This document shows positions 1 to 6,801 of a DNA stretch of 7,763 nt, piece by piece. A program made the position numbers and the translations under genes. The notes under the pieces are model-generated. The model made no database searches. It was not told where the DNA came from and was given only the letters and a program-made list of their open reading frames with translations. Where the stretch lies: NCBI GenBank assembly GCA_025996655.1, contig BNTO01000034.1, positions 1 to 7,763 on the forward strand, in the 5' to 3' direction. How positions within the stretch are numbered: the first letter of the stretch is position 1; each line of letters begins with the position of its first letter. The DNA is from Alphaproteobacteria bacterium (GTDB lineage: Bacteria > Pseudomonadota > Alphaproteobacteria > BNTO01).

Positions 1-77
1 TGAGGAATTTCGAGACGAATTGCCTCCGTCGTTCGGGCGTTCCTGTGGTAAATCTGTCTCCTAAAGCCTCCTTCCAC
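1..77 (-). CDS. Partial transposase N-terminus, IS481-like (runs off the window's left edge)
   Basis: This is an open frame on the minus strand that enters the window edge without a stop. From a GTG at 77 it encodes about 25 residues that include YHRNARTTEAIRLEI. The pattern of an aromatic-His pair, then Asn-Ala-x-Thr-Thr and an Arg followed by a short helix resembles the N-terminal lead-in to the helix-turn-helix of IS481-group (IS3-related, DDE integrase-fold) transposases. That resemblance is from memory of the family and rests on few residues. The HTH and the catalytic DDE domain would lie outside the window. The exact start is uncertain: an in-frame TGA lies just upstream of the GTG, so GTG at 77 is the only usual start codon before the recognisable motif, and its ribosome binding site is poor. 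A strong AAGGAGG lies inside the frame and not before a start codon, so the gene could be degraded. Confidence 0.42.
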   Translation of the reverse strand, partial: MEGGFRRQIYHRNARTTEAIRLEIP

Positions 78-127
78 ACTTCATAATCTTGCTCAAGAAT
101 TATACAACAAAAATTTGGGACTAGACA
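1..127 (-). mobile_element. Presumed IS481-like insertion sequence, 5' end only
   Basis: On the minus strand the putative element would begin near 127 with TGTCTAGTCCCAAATTT and run leftward through a promoter into the transposase frame. IS481-group ends usually start with TGT, which is why this boundary was chosen. The other end and any target duplication lie outside the window, so the boundary is an inference. It falls about 145 bp downstream of the M16 operon's last stop codon. Confidence 0.3.
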
Positions 128-128
128 A
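99..128 (-). promoter_or_regulatory. Promoter of the left-edge transposase
   Basis: The minus strand carries TTGTCT (128-123), an 18-bp spacer, then a perfect TATAAT (104-99). A start of transcription near 92 would leave a leader of about 15 nt before the GTG at 77. The -35 overlaps the presumed terminal repeat, a common layout in insertion sequences. Confidence 0.45.
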
Positions 129-271
129 ATAGCAAGGTTTGGGCCCCCCTTTTTTAAAGGCGTGAAAAGAGAAAGTAACCCAACTTTTGTAGAAGCGTTT
201 CCTTTTTGGCAGCTTTACTTCCGTATGAAATATCATGCGAGTCGAGGTGTTTCTCGAATACGAAATATCCC
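128..271. other. Intergenic gap between the M16 operon and the left-edge IS
   Basis: No credible gene is seen. It contains a short inverted repeat, TCGAG-GTGTTT-CTCGA (242-257), flanked by CGTAT (222-226) and ATACG (258-262), and two copies of GAAATATC (227-234 and 262-269). No hairpin followed by a T-run is visible on the minus strand, so a clear terminator for the M16 operon was not found. Confidence 0.4.
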
Positions 272-1666
272 CTACCTTTCGCTCTCCGGACTCATCTTAA
301 CAAGGGCCCGTGGTTTCTTTCCCAAAAATTCTTTTAAAGCAGCATTCGCTTGTTCCTCTGTCACCGACAAGAGATCTTCGCAACTCGCCTCCACACCTTC
401 AACGGTGTCACCCCTTGCTAAACAAGTAAAACAATCACAAATTTTTCGATGGCCATCGGTCTCTTTGTACGCTACATTAATCAGGTATAATTTTTTTTCA
501 CGAGCAAAGTCCTCAGGCTTCACTCCGTTTTTTAAAATCTGTTCTATTTTTGCAAAAAATTCTTTTAAAAAGACTTTTGGCGTAATCGTTTTCGGCAAAT
601 CGACTTGTATACGGAGGAGTTCTGGATCAAATGCAGCAAAACCGCAAAAAAACGTCAGATTAGAAATGAATTTTTTATCTTCAAAATACGTATAAAAATC
701 ACAAGACGGCTCTAACAAAGCTCTAAGCCCGAGCAAAAGAGCGAAACATTTTCGTTTCCCATCTTTCTTAAAATGGGGGGTATTGTAGCAAAGGACGACC
801 CGAGCGCTTTCGATATTAGCCCACGTACACTGAATTTTTTGATGCACATTTTCCGTCATCGAATTTTTAACGCGAACGCGCTCTAGGCTTGAAGCAGAAG
901 CGTCCTCTGAAGGAATGCCTCCAAAAGCTCGTTCGGCCTCTCCAAAAACGCCCTCAGCTTTCACATCTCCCACAACAATCAGCACCGCATTATGGGGCTT
1001 GTACCACTTTTTGTAATGCGCCATGACATCGTCCTTAGAAATAGCTAAAAGAGTGTGCGGTTGCCCAATAACAAGTTTCCCATAGGGATGTTGCGGAGAG
1101 ATGGCGTTCTGAATGAATTCGTGCAAAAGGCCGTGCATAGAATTTTCAACCCTTGTTAAGCGCTCCTCATGGATCACTTTCTTTTCCCTTTCAAAAACTT
1201 GATCATCCTTTAGGCAAAAATTGGCCATTCTGTCCGCTTCCATAGCGAAAGCAACGCCGAGCTTTTCAACGGGACAATCGATGTTAAATACCGTGCAATC
1301 GTAGTCGGTATAGGCTTCGGCGACCCCACCCAATTTCCCAACAGCCCTCGTAAAATCGGGATATTTTGAAGAACCATAAAAGAACAAGTGCTCTAACATA
1401 TGAGAAACGCCCATGATATGGGCCGGATCATCCGCCGCCCCTACCTTGTAGAGAACGCTCATACTCACACGAGGTACGCTGTGTTCTTCCACAACAACAA
1501 TTTGCAACCCATTGCTTAGCGTTTTCGTTTGTGAACCAAATAATCTCTTTATTTCGGGCATTTCTGATTTTAAAGCGGTTGACTCTTGCTTGCCCGATTC
1601 TTTCTCACAAGAACAGAACCCCAACAAAACAATAACGGTAGATAGTATGAATTTAAACGGGTTCAT
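272..1666 (-). CDS. M16 family zinc metallopeptidase, lipoprotein, catalytic subunit
   Basis: This is a 464-residue pitrilysin/insulinase-type (M16) peptidase, near the usual length of the two-domain M16B proteins. The zinc site is intact: HMLEH at residues 89-93 (H89, E92, H93), with a likely third zinc ligand at E167 in the VIHEERL segment, about 75 residues on as is normal for the family. The N-terminus has a short hydrophobic stretch ending in FCSC, so C20 is a plausible lipidated cysteine (the lipobox is imperfect, with F at -3). It is therefore expected to act in the periplasm, anchored to a membrane, on peptides or misfolded proteins; the substrate is unknown. It lies two bases downstream of its partner gene, and its GGGAGG ribosome binding site falls inside the last codons of that gene, which suggests translational coupling. 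The C-terminal half is M16-like but lacks the usual R-x-x-x-G-L-A-Y signature, which the partner carries instead. Confidence 0.88.
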   Translation of the reverse strand: MNPFKFILSTVIVLLGFCSCEKESGKQESTALKSEMPEIKRLFGSQTKTLSNGLQIVVVEEHSVPRVSMSVLYKVGAADDPAHIMGVSHMLEHLFFYGSSKYPDFTRAVGKLGGVAEAYTDYDCTVFNIDCPVEKLGVAFAMEADRMANFCLKDDQVFEREKKVIHEERLTRVENSMHGLLHEFIQNAISPQHPYGKLVIGQPHTLLAISKDDVMAHYKKWYKPHNAVLIVVGDVKAEGVFGEAERAFGGIPSEDASASSLERVRVKNSMTENVHQKIQCTWANIESARVVLCYNTPHFKKDGKRKCFALLLGLRALLEPSCDFYTYFEDKKFISNLTFFCGFAAFDPELLRIQVDLPKTITPKVFLKEFFAKIEQILKNGVKPEDFAREKKLYLINVAYKETDGHRKICDCFTCLARGDTVEGVEASCEDLLSVTEEQANAALKEFLGKKPRALVKMSPESER

Positions 1667-1668
1667 CG

Positions 1669-3099
1669 TTATTTATTTCCTCCCATGGATACAAATTTTA
1701 ATTGTTTAGCGGCAAAGAGTTCTTTGCACGCGCTATTCACTTCGTCCCGCGTAACGTTTTTCAGCGCTTTCAACCAATTTTTTATCTCAGGAATCTTTCG
1801 TCCTCGTACACGTTCACGCGTGCACAGCCCTAACAAATCGCCGCTCGAATCCAACGCCACCACAAGAGATCCTAAAACCTCTTGTTTAACCGTCTCAAAA
1901 TCCTCCTGCGAAACACCTTCTTGAACGACTTTTTCAAGAATTTCTCTAATTTTATCGCGTACAAGCCTTGCTGTTTCATTCTTTGTAACCACAGAAATTT
2001 CTATGTAAGAGTCATGAGCTCTTATGACATTCTCCCCGGCGCAATAATAGGCAAGGCCTAGTTTTTCGCGAATCTCTCTGAAGAGAATAGAATTTTGGGC
2101 GCTGGCCACAATAGCCAAAGCCAAAAGTTTGGCAAAATAATGAGGATCCGAATAATCAAATCCGGGTTGCCGACCACAAAAAAACGTTTGAGGCACGTCT
2201 GCGCATAACGTTATATCCTCCGAGGGGGCAAGGGCCGGCTCACACGAAGAAAGGACGGACTGCCCTTTTGCAGGAAATTTTAAAAGCATTTTTTCAACAT
2301 TGGCCACAATTTCTGCTTCTTTTTCCCTGGGACCATAAACAAGAACAAGGGCATTTTCCTGGCTCAAAAAACGCAAAAACTCTTTCACGGCTTCGGGGGT
2401 CATGCTTGCAAGATCAGCCTCCTCTTTGGAAAGGCTCCTTCTGTAGGGATGATATTCCGGATAATAAGCCGCGTTCACCGCTTCCCTAATATGCGTGTTC
2501 AACCTATGAGAAGTCTCCTTAAATTGTGTTAGAGCCTCTTTTCGAAGATCTTCAAATTCTTTTTTGGGAAGGCGAGGAGACAAAAACATGAGCGCCGCCA
2601 AATCCAAGGCTTCTTCGTAAGAGTCAAGAGGGGACCAAATGTTGACTCCAGAATGATCCAGCGAGTCGGATGAAATGATATATAGGGAGGTGTTATTGCT
2701 CCGCAGTTTGCGTTCAAGTTGGTGAGCATCAAACTTCCCACAACATTTGTAAAGAATGCTCAGGAACCTTTCTAGAGCGGGATGCTTTTGCATAACATTT
2801 TTGACTCCAGCATTTTTGAAAACTATAGACAGCGATACAAATTGGCGCCTGGACGGAATAAACCAAATGGGATGAGGCAATTGCGTTTTGACTTCATGAA
2901 TCTCTAAGAAATCCTTCGTGTTTTCTGATTGATTTTCCTCTTCCGCTTTGCTTTCGGACTTATCTGCGGGCGGTTCTTTCTTTTGATCTTCTTGCTTGAC
3001 TACTATTTTGTTCGGAGCCTCGTTTTTGGGCGCGGCACTCAAAGGAAAGCAAAACAGGCAACAAATACACATTAATAACGATTTTCGGATAGGCTTCAT
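1669..3099 (-). CDS. M16 family protein, exported, non-catalytic partner
   Basis: The frame could extend upstream to 3234, but the start at 3099 is preferred because MKPIRKS begins a typical Sec signal peptide (basic start, hydrophobic core to about residue 20, cleavage near SAA at 21-23) and because a good promoter lies inside the longer version. The resulting protein has 476 residues. After the signal comes a charged, low-complexity linker (about 35-62), then two M16-like domains. Where a zinc motif should be, around 99-115, there is no HxxEH, so it should be inactive. The C-terminal domain has the family signature REIREKLGLAYY (341-352), the Arg/Tyr motif that inactive partners use to help bind substrate in mitochondrial-processing-peptidase-like heterodimers. 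With the next gene it probably forms an active/inactive pair, as is common in proteobacteria. No clear Shine-Dalgarno precedes the ATG. Confidence 0.82.
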   Translation of the reverse strand: MKPIRKSLLMCICCLFCFPLSAAPKNEAPNKIVVKQEDQKKEPPADKSESKAEEENQSENTKDFLEIHEVKTQLPHPIWFIPSRRQFVSLSIVFKNAGVKNVMQKHPALERFLSILYKCCGKFDAHQLERKLRSNNTSLYIISSDSLDHSGVNIWSPLDSYEEALDLAALMFLSPRLPKKEFEDLRKEALTQFKETSHRLNTHIREAVNAAYYPEYHPYRRSLSKEEADLASMTPEAVKEFLRFLSQENALVLVYGPREKEAEIVANVEKMLLKFPAKGQSVLSSCEPALAPSEDITLCADVPQTFFCGRQPGFDYSDPHYFAKLLALAIVASAQNSILFREIREKLGLAYYCAGENVIRAHDSYIEISVVTKNETARLVRDKIREILEKVVQEGVSQEDFETVKQEVLGSLVVALDSSGDLLGLCTRERVRGRKIPEIKNWLKALKNVTRDEVNSACKELFAAKQLKFVSMGGNK

Positions 3100-3133
3100 A
3101 ATAGGGATAGGAAATAGCAGTGGACAACGCAGC

Positions 3134-3162
3134 ATTGTAACATATTCCTTTTCGCGTTGGAA
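3134..3162 (-). promoter_or_regulatory. Promoter of the M16 operon (extended -10)
   Basis: On the minus strand TTCCAA (3162-3157) is followed by 17 bp and then TACAAT (3139-3134), preceded by TGT, which makes an extended -10. The -10 matches the sigma-70 consensus at 5 of 6 bases; the -35 is weak. Transcription would start near 3127, leaving about 28 nt before the ATG at 3099, which supports that start codon. Confidence 0.5.
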
Positions 3163-3183
3163 TCGCGCCTTCATCGCGCCTTC
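3162..3183. repeat. Perfect 11-bp tandem duplication beside the M16 promoter
   Basis: ATCGCGCCTTC occurs twice head to tail (3162-3172 and 3173-3183). The period is about one helical turn, and the array abuts the upstream edge of the M16 -35 element. It could be a paired regulator site or a simple slippage duplication. Confidence 0.8.
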
Positions 3184-3256
3184 AAAAAAAGGGAAGGCTA
3201 GATCATGAAATTTTTCATCACACACCAAGGGCAAAAAAAGGAAAGATGGGGAGCGC

Positions 3257-3286
3257 TAGACACATAAAAGCAGCCTTTGCTAGGAT
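3257..3286 (+). promoter_or_regulatory. Candidate promoter of trpS
   Basis: TAGACA (3257-3262, 5 of 6 to the -35 consensus), an 18-bp spacer, and TAGGAT (3281-3286, 4 of 6 to the -10). This would start transcription about 20 nt before the trpS start codon. No Trp-codon leader peptide or T-box-like structure was seen in the short leader. Confidence 0.35.
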
Positions 3287-3313
3287 TAATTTGAATAGAG
3301 GACAGAAAAAGAC

Positions 3314-4312
3314 TTGAAAATGGCGCAAGTTTTGATGACGGGAGATCGTCCCAGCGGGAAACTCCATTTAGGCCATTATGTGGGGTCCTTGCAAAATCGT
3401 GTTGCGCTACAGCAGCAGTACGAATCTTACATTATGATTGCTGATGTTCAAGCGTTGACAGACAATTTCGAAAACCCAGGCCTTGTCGAAAAAAGCGTTT
3501 ACGAAATCGCTGCGGGCTATTTATCCGTAGGCATTGATCCCTCTGTCGCCACGATCTACCTCCAGTCTCAAATCCCTGAAACAACAGAGTTGACGCTCTA
3601 TTTTATGAATTTGGTCACCTTGTCGCGCTTGGAGAGGAATCCCACCGTCAAGACGGAACTCGCGCAAAAGAACATGGAAGAGTCCATTCCTGTCGGCTTT
3701 TTGTGTTATCCCATTAATCAAGCCGCCGACATTACGATTCTTCAAGCTGAAGTTATTCCTGTGGGGGAAGACCAAATCCCCATGATTGAGCAAACCAATG
3801 AAATTGTGCGAAAATTCAACCGACTTTATGGTGAAGGAACATTGAAGGAATGCAAGGTTCATTTGGGCAAAACAGGCCGCCTTCCAGGGATTGATGGCAA
3901 AGGAAAAGCTAGCAAATCCCTCGGGAATGCGATTTTTTTGAGCGACGCACCTAGTGAAGTCAGGGAAAAAGTTTGGGATATGTTCACCGATCCTAATCAT
4001 GTGAAAATTAGTGATCCCGGCCAGGTCGAGGGCAACGTTGTTTTCACGTACTTGGACGCTTTTCATGACGACAAAGACGAGCTCACGCACTTAAAACAGC
4101 AGTATCGCAAAGGCGGCTTAGGCGATGTCACCATCAAAACGCTTTTAGTCAAAGATTTAGAACAGCTTTTAGAGCCCATCCGCGCAAAGCGCGCCACGTT
4201 AACACAAGAAATCTTGAGAGACGTTTTAAGGGACGGTTCGCAAAAAGCGCGGGCTAAAGCTCAACAAACGATGAAGTTGGTGCGTAACGCCATGGGACTG
4301 AATTATTTTTAA
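3314..4312 (+). CDS. trpS: Tryptophanyl-tRNA synthetase
   Basis: A class Ic aminoacyl-tRNA synthetase that charges tRNA-Trp with tryptophan using ATP in the cytoplasm. Its 332 residues match the usual bacterial length. The N-terminal Rossmann fold begins TGDRPSGKLHLGHYVGSL, which contains the HIGH-type motif HLGH (18-21). The second ATP-binding signature appears as KASKS (198-202), so the Met of KMSKS is replaced by Ala while both Lys and both Ser are kept. The conserved block QAADI (136-140) and the VGEDQIPMIEQ segment that follows are typical of TrpS. The start is either the TTG at 3314 or the ATG at 3320, two codons in; AGAGGA at 3297-3302 is 11 nt from the TTG and 17 nt from the ATG, so spacing favours the TTG. 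It is transcribed alone, divergent from the M16 operon and convergent with the T6SS operon. Confidence 0.96.
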   Translation: MKMAQVLMTGDRPSGKLHLGHYVGSLQNRVALQQQYESYIMIADVQALTDNFENPGLVEKSVYEIAAGYLSVGIDPSVATIYLQSQIPETTELTLYFMNLVTLSRLERNPTVKTELAQKNMEESIPVGFLCYPINQAADITILQAEVIPVGEDQIPMIEQTNEIVRKFNRLYGEGTLKECKVHLGKTGRLPGIDGKGKASKSLGNAIFLSDAPSEVREKVWDMFTDPNHVKISDPGQVEGNVVFTYLDAFHDDKDELTHLKQQYRKGGLGDVTIKTLLVKDLEQLLEPIRAKRATLTQEILRDVLRDGSQKARAKAQQTMKLVRNAMGLNYF

Positions 4313-4320
4313 AAACAAAC

Positions 4321-4365
4321 AAAAGCTCTTGATGTTTTGAGTACTTTAATTTTTCTATTTTTTTT
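4321..4365 (+). terminator. Weak candidate terminator of trpS
   Basis: Nine bases after the stop, AAGCTC (4323-4328) can pair with GAG-TA-CTT (4339-4346), with a two-base bulge, and a T-rich tract (4350-4365) follows. The stem is AT-rich and imperfect, but the placement and the long T-tract fit an intrinsic terminator. Confidence 0.38.
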
Positions 4366-4517
4366 CAAACATTCCCTTTAAGGAGCGACGCCTATCGTTG
4401 CGAGGCGATCTGTATACAAGGCATTTTTCCCTGAATCGGACCTGAGAATAATACGAGTACAGTCAACTGGTCGTAGAATTGGAAATAACTCTAACCGATT
4501 AGTCTCAAAAAACGACA

Positions 4518-4548
4518 GTGCTAGGACAGCACGGTCTGACAAAAGACC
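4518..4548. repeat. Two abutting hairpins
   Basis: GTGCT-AGGAC-AGCAC (4518-4532) is followed without a gap by GGTCT-GACAAA-AGACC (4533-4548); each has a perfect 5-bp stem. On the minus strand the first is followed, after five bases, by a run of six T (4512-4507), so it could act as a distal terminator for the T6SS operon, about 160 nt past the hcp-like stop. Confidence 0.4.
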
Positions 4549-4665
4549 TAACGGTCAAACCAACAGTTTGTTTGTACTTGCATGTGGAAATTTTTGCAAG
4601 ATTTTTGTTCGCCCATGAAACTAAAAACGAGCCGAATTTTCTTTTTGAAAAAGCCCGAATAATTC

Positions 4666-4684
4666 AAGACGTTGCCGTCTTTTT
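4666..4684 (+). terminator. Terminator-like hairpin, plus-strand orientation
   Basis: AAGACG-TTGC-CGTCTT (4666-4681) is a perfect 6-bp stem with a 4-nt loop and runs into TTT on the plus strand. Read on the minus strand it has a GCAA tetraloop but no T-run, so it suits a plus-strand transcript (trpS read-through or an unrecognised RNA) better than the hcp-like mRNA. Confidence 0.38.
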
Positions 4685-4707
4685 AGGGGGAAGGTTAGGG
4701 AAAATCC

Positions 4708-5271
4708 TTATCCTTCCACATTCCCTTGAATATAGTTCACTTCGCTTACCATTTGCCCTTTATTGGCTCCCGAATTGTCATAAACGAAAATTGTATTTTT
4801 TTTCGTCGAAACAGAAACCGTCACAATAATACGATCCAGCTGTTGCTGAAAAGACTGAATCCAACACGTGTGATACTCAAGGACTTGAAGCTTGACTTTG
4901 GAATCTTGAATGTTTCCAAGTCGAACAATTTCAATAAGATCAAGAGGAATTCCGCGGTTCATTTTTAATTCAATTTGGGCGCTATGGCCCCCGTTAGGAA
5001 TAAGAACCATGAGGCCCGAATGTTTTAGCGTGGCAGATCCCAAAAGCTGATTGCTAAGATTCCCAGGAGTAAAACGCGAAGATTCCTCATTCCAACCAAA
5101 AATTTCGGAATAGTCCCTGTACCCATCCAAATTTGAACTTAAAAGGTTATCAATTTTCACCATCCATTCGGGGGATCGAACGGTAATATCATCCGGCTCC
5201 AACAGATCGGTGGTTGCCATCTTGATTTGCTTTTTCCCAGGGATATCGGTGATTGTATAGGGCACAGCCAT
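4708..5271 (-). CDS. Hcp-like protein, putative T6SS inner-tube subunit (divergent)
   Basis: A 187-residue protein with no signal peptide or membrane segment, encoded third in a tssB-tssC operon, where hcp (tssD) commonly lies. Hcp forms hexameric rings that stack into the tube expelled by sheath contraction. The C-terminal half fits the Hcp beta-barrel pattern: a short alpha segment RGIPLDLIEIVRLG (106-119) is followed by alternating hydrophobic strands (125-139 and 147-164), and it closes with a Tyr-Asp-x-Ser-Gly turn (164-168) and KGQMVSEVNY (171-180), which recalls the usual end of Hcp. The N-terminus lacks the canonical Hcp opening (a Lys-Asp-Gly strand and a Gly-Glu-Ser turn), and the protein is some 15-25 residues longer than most Hcp. 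The call therefore rests on position plus a loose fold-like pattern and not on clear identity. An AAGGA ribosome binding site sits 8 nt before the ATG, and 60 bp separate it from tssC, so its expression could be tuned separately. It might instead be a cargo or adaptor protein of the system. Confidence 0.58.
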   Translation of the reverse strand: MAVPYTITDIPGKKQIKMATTDLLEPDDITVRSPEWMVKIDNLLSSNLDGYRDYSEIFGWNEESSRFTPGNLSNQLLGSATLKHSGLMVLIPNGGHSAQIELKMNRGIPLDLIEIVRLGNIQDSKVKLQVLEYHTCWIQSFQQQLDRIIVTVSVSTKKNTIFVYDNSGANKGQMVSEVNYIQGNVEG

Positions 5272-5331
5272 AATTCTTTTCCTTTTTGTAGCGTTTGCTT
5301 TTTACGACAAATTCTTAATCCTTTTCACAGA

Positions 5332-6801
5332 TCAACCTGCCGGAGCGGGCAAAGTGGCAACAAGACGAATCGAAGCTGTTAGCTCTTCCATTTGGAAATG
5401 AGGCCGCAAATAAACGACCGAGCGATACGAACCGGGCTTCCCAGGGACCTCATAAACATCAATGCGCGCCTCACGTAAAGGATATTTCGCTTTGACGTTT
5501 TGCGGGGCGTCATCGTTCAGAAGAATATAATTAGCAATCCACGTATTCAGATAATTGGAAATATTATCTTTTGTTAAAAAGCTTCCAATTTTATCGCGCA
5601 TAATAACTTTAATGTAGTGCGCAAAGCGGGACGCCGCCAAAATGTAGGGCAAGCGCGCGGAAAGATTGGAATTGGCGTTCGCGTCATCCAAATTGTAAAC
5701 CTTTGGCTTTTGCGCCGTCTGGCCGCCAAAAAACGCAGCATAATCCGTTCCTTTGCAGTGGCATAGAGCAATAAAGCCTAAGTCGCTCAACTCTTTTTCG
5801 CGCCGATCTGTAATGGCGGTTTCTGTTGGGCATTTCAAAGCGATATCGCCCTCTGTCGTTTTAAAGGTGTAGGAAGGAAGCCCTTGAACAATGCCTCCGC
5901 CCTCAACGCCGCGAATGGCCGCGGTCCAACCGTACAAAGCAAAAGCGTTTGTAATGCGTTGGCTCAAAATATAGGCAGGGTTTGTCCAGCAAAACTTAGA
6001 ACTGTTGGCCCCAGAAACATCTTCTTCGAAATTAAGACCTTCGGCTGGAAGCGTATTAGCCCCATACGGCAAGCGAATGAGAACCCGCGGCAGTGTTAAG
6101 GCCACGTAACGCGAATCTTCTGAGTTACGAAAGGATGTCCACTTAATGAGCTCAAAACTTTCAAAAACTTTGCCCATATCCCTTGGAACGCCGAGTTGTT
6201 CAAACGAATCTAAATCAAACAATTTTGGGTGAGCCGCGGCGAGGAAAGGCGCATGGGCGGCGGCTGCAACGCCTGCCATTTTTTGCAAGAATTCCATATC
6301 TTGAGGATGCCGCGTGAAAGAATAATCGCCCACGAGGCAAGAGTAAGGATGGCCTCCAAAAGTGCCGTATTCTTCCTCATAGATCTTTTTGAAAAGTTGA
6401 CTTTGGTCAAATTCAACCGCCGTTTCAAGATCGGTAAGGAGGTCCTTTTTCGTTGCATTCAAAAGCCGCAGTTTCAAATGTGTGCTTGTTTCGGTGTTCA
6501 TGACGAGATAATTTAGGCCGCGCCACGATCCTTCCAATTGTTGAAAGGCTTCTTGATGCATGATGGCATTAAGCTGATCCTGAATTTTTTGATCAAGCTG
6601 CGCTATTGTAAGATTAATGAAGGCAACGGGGTTATCTCCAGCGGTGTCGGCATGTTCTTCGAGTTGAGAGAGGAATTCACGGACGAGGGCTTCGGCAAAG
6701 GGCCGTTGCGTTTCATCGCGTACAAGTCTTCCTTGCTGAAAGAGTTTATCAAGCGGCGTTTCTTCCGCTACCTTTTCTTCGGGTGCATTTTCGTCAGCCA
6801 T
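5332..6801 (-). CDS. tssC: T6SS contractile sheath large subunit TssC (VipB)
   Basis: A 489-residue TssC, full length for the family. With TssB it builds the cytoplasmic contractile sheath that drives the Hcp tube outward; ClpV (TssH) disassembles contracted sheath. Recognisable blocks are an N-terminal helical region (about 15-90) ending in LEGSWRGL (89-96), EYGTFGGHPYSCLVGDY (144-160), TLPRVLIRLPYG (236-247), IRGVEGGGIVQGLPSYTF (296-313), and the C-terminal YPLREARIDVYEVPGKPG followed by YLRPHFQMEEL (440-474). A longer frame opens at 6900, but its extra residues lie over tssB and are basic and low-complexity. The ATG at 6801 is chosen because AAGGAG sits 6 nt before it and the product then begins like other TssC. 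The start overlaps the tssB stop by 8 bp, which implies translational coupling and near-equal synthesis of two proteins that assemble together. Confidence 0.96.
   Translation of the reverse strand: MADENAPEEKVAEETPLDKLFQQGRLVRDETQRPFAEALVREFLSQLEEHADTAGDNPVAFINLTIAQLDQKIQDQLNAIMHQEAFQQLEGSWRGLNYLVMNTETSTHLKLRLLNATKKDLLTDLETAVEFDQSQLFKKIYEEEYGTFGGHPYSCLVGDYSFTRHPQDMEFLQKMAGVAAAAHAPFLAAAHPKLFDLDSFEQLGVPRDMGKVFESFELIKWTSFRNSEDSRYVALTLPRVLIRLPYGANTLPAEGLNFEEDVSGANSSKFCWTNPAYILSQRITNAFALYGWTAAIRGVEGGGIVQGLPSYTFKTTEGDIALKCPTETAITDRREKELSDLGFIALCHCKGTDYAAFFGGQTAQKPKVYNLDDANANSNLSARLPYILAASRFAHYIKVIMRDKIGSFLTKDNISNYLNTWIANYILLNDDAPQNVKAKYPLREARIDVYEVPGKPGSYRSVVYLRPHFQMEELTASIRLVATLPAPAG

Larger units (their letters stand above)
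4313..4707. other. Convergent intergenic region with several inverted repeats, no convincing gene
   Basis: About 395 bp separate the stops of trpS and the hcp-like gene. It holds GCGACG/CGTTGC (4385-4390 and 4396-4401) in competition with CGCCT/AGGCG (4389-4393 and 4403-4407), a longer-range pair AATCGG/CCGATT (4434-4439 and 4495-4500), two abutting hairpins (4518-4548), a 13-bp odd palindrome CTTTTTGAAAAAG (4641-4653), and a terminator-like hairpin at 4666-4684. A plus-strand frame stays open from 4382 to about 4618 but has no usual start codon near its beginning. It could be transcription-end sequence, a structured RNA, or the remains of a lost gene. Confidence 0.45.

Noticed and set aside
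162..695. 177-codon plus-strand frame
   Set aside because: It lies mostly opposite the catalytic M16 gene, whose zinc motif and family features are clear. Its translation shows no recognisable domain.
3100..3234. 45-residue N-terminal extension of the non-catalytic M16 protein
   Set aside because: It would bury a good signal peptide in the chain, and the likely promoter lies within it. The start at 3099 is preferred.
3521..4090. 189-codon minus-strand frame
   Set aside because: It is antisense to the middle of trpS, a certain gene, and has no recognisable features.
4380..4560. Possible tRNA or known riboswitch
   Set aside because: The stems do not form a cloverleaf, no T-loop or CCA-type end was found, and no known riboswitch core was recognised.
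4382..4618. 79-codon open plus-strand frame after an AAGGAG
   Set aside because: There is no ATG, GTG or TTG near its beginning and no recognised domain, so it is not called as a gene; it is noted under the convergent gap.
4518..4829. 103-codon plus-strand frame
   Set aside because: It overlaps the 3' end of the hcp-like gene on the opposite strand, crosses the terminator-like hairpin at 4666-4684, and has no good ribosome binding site.
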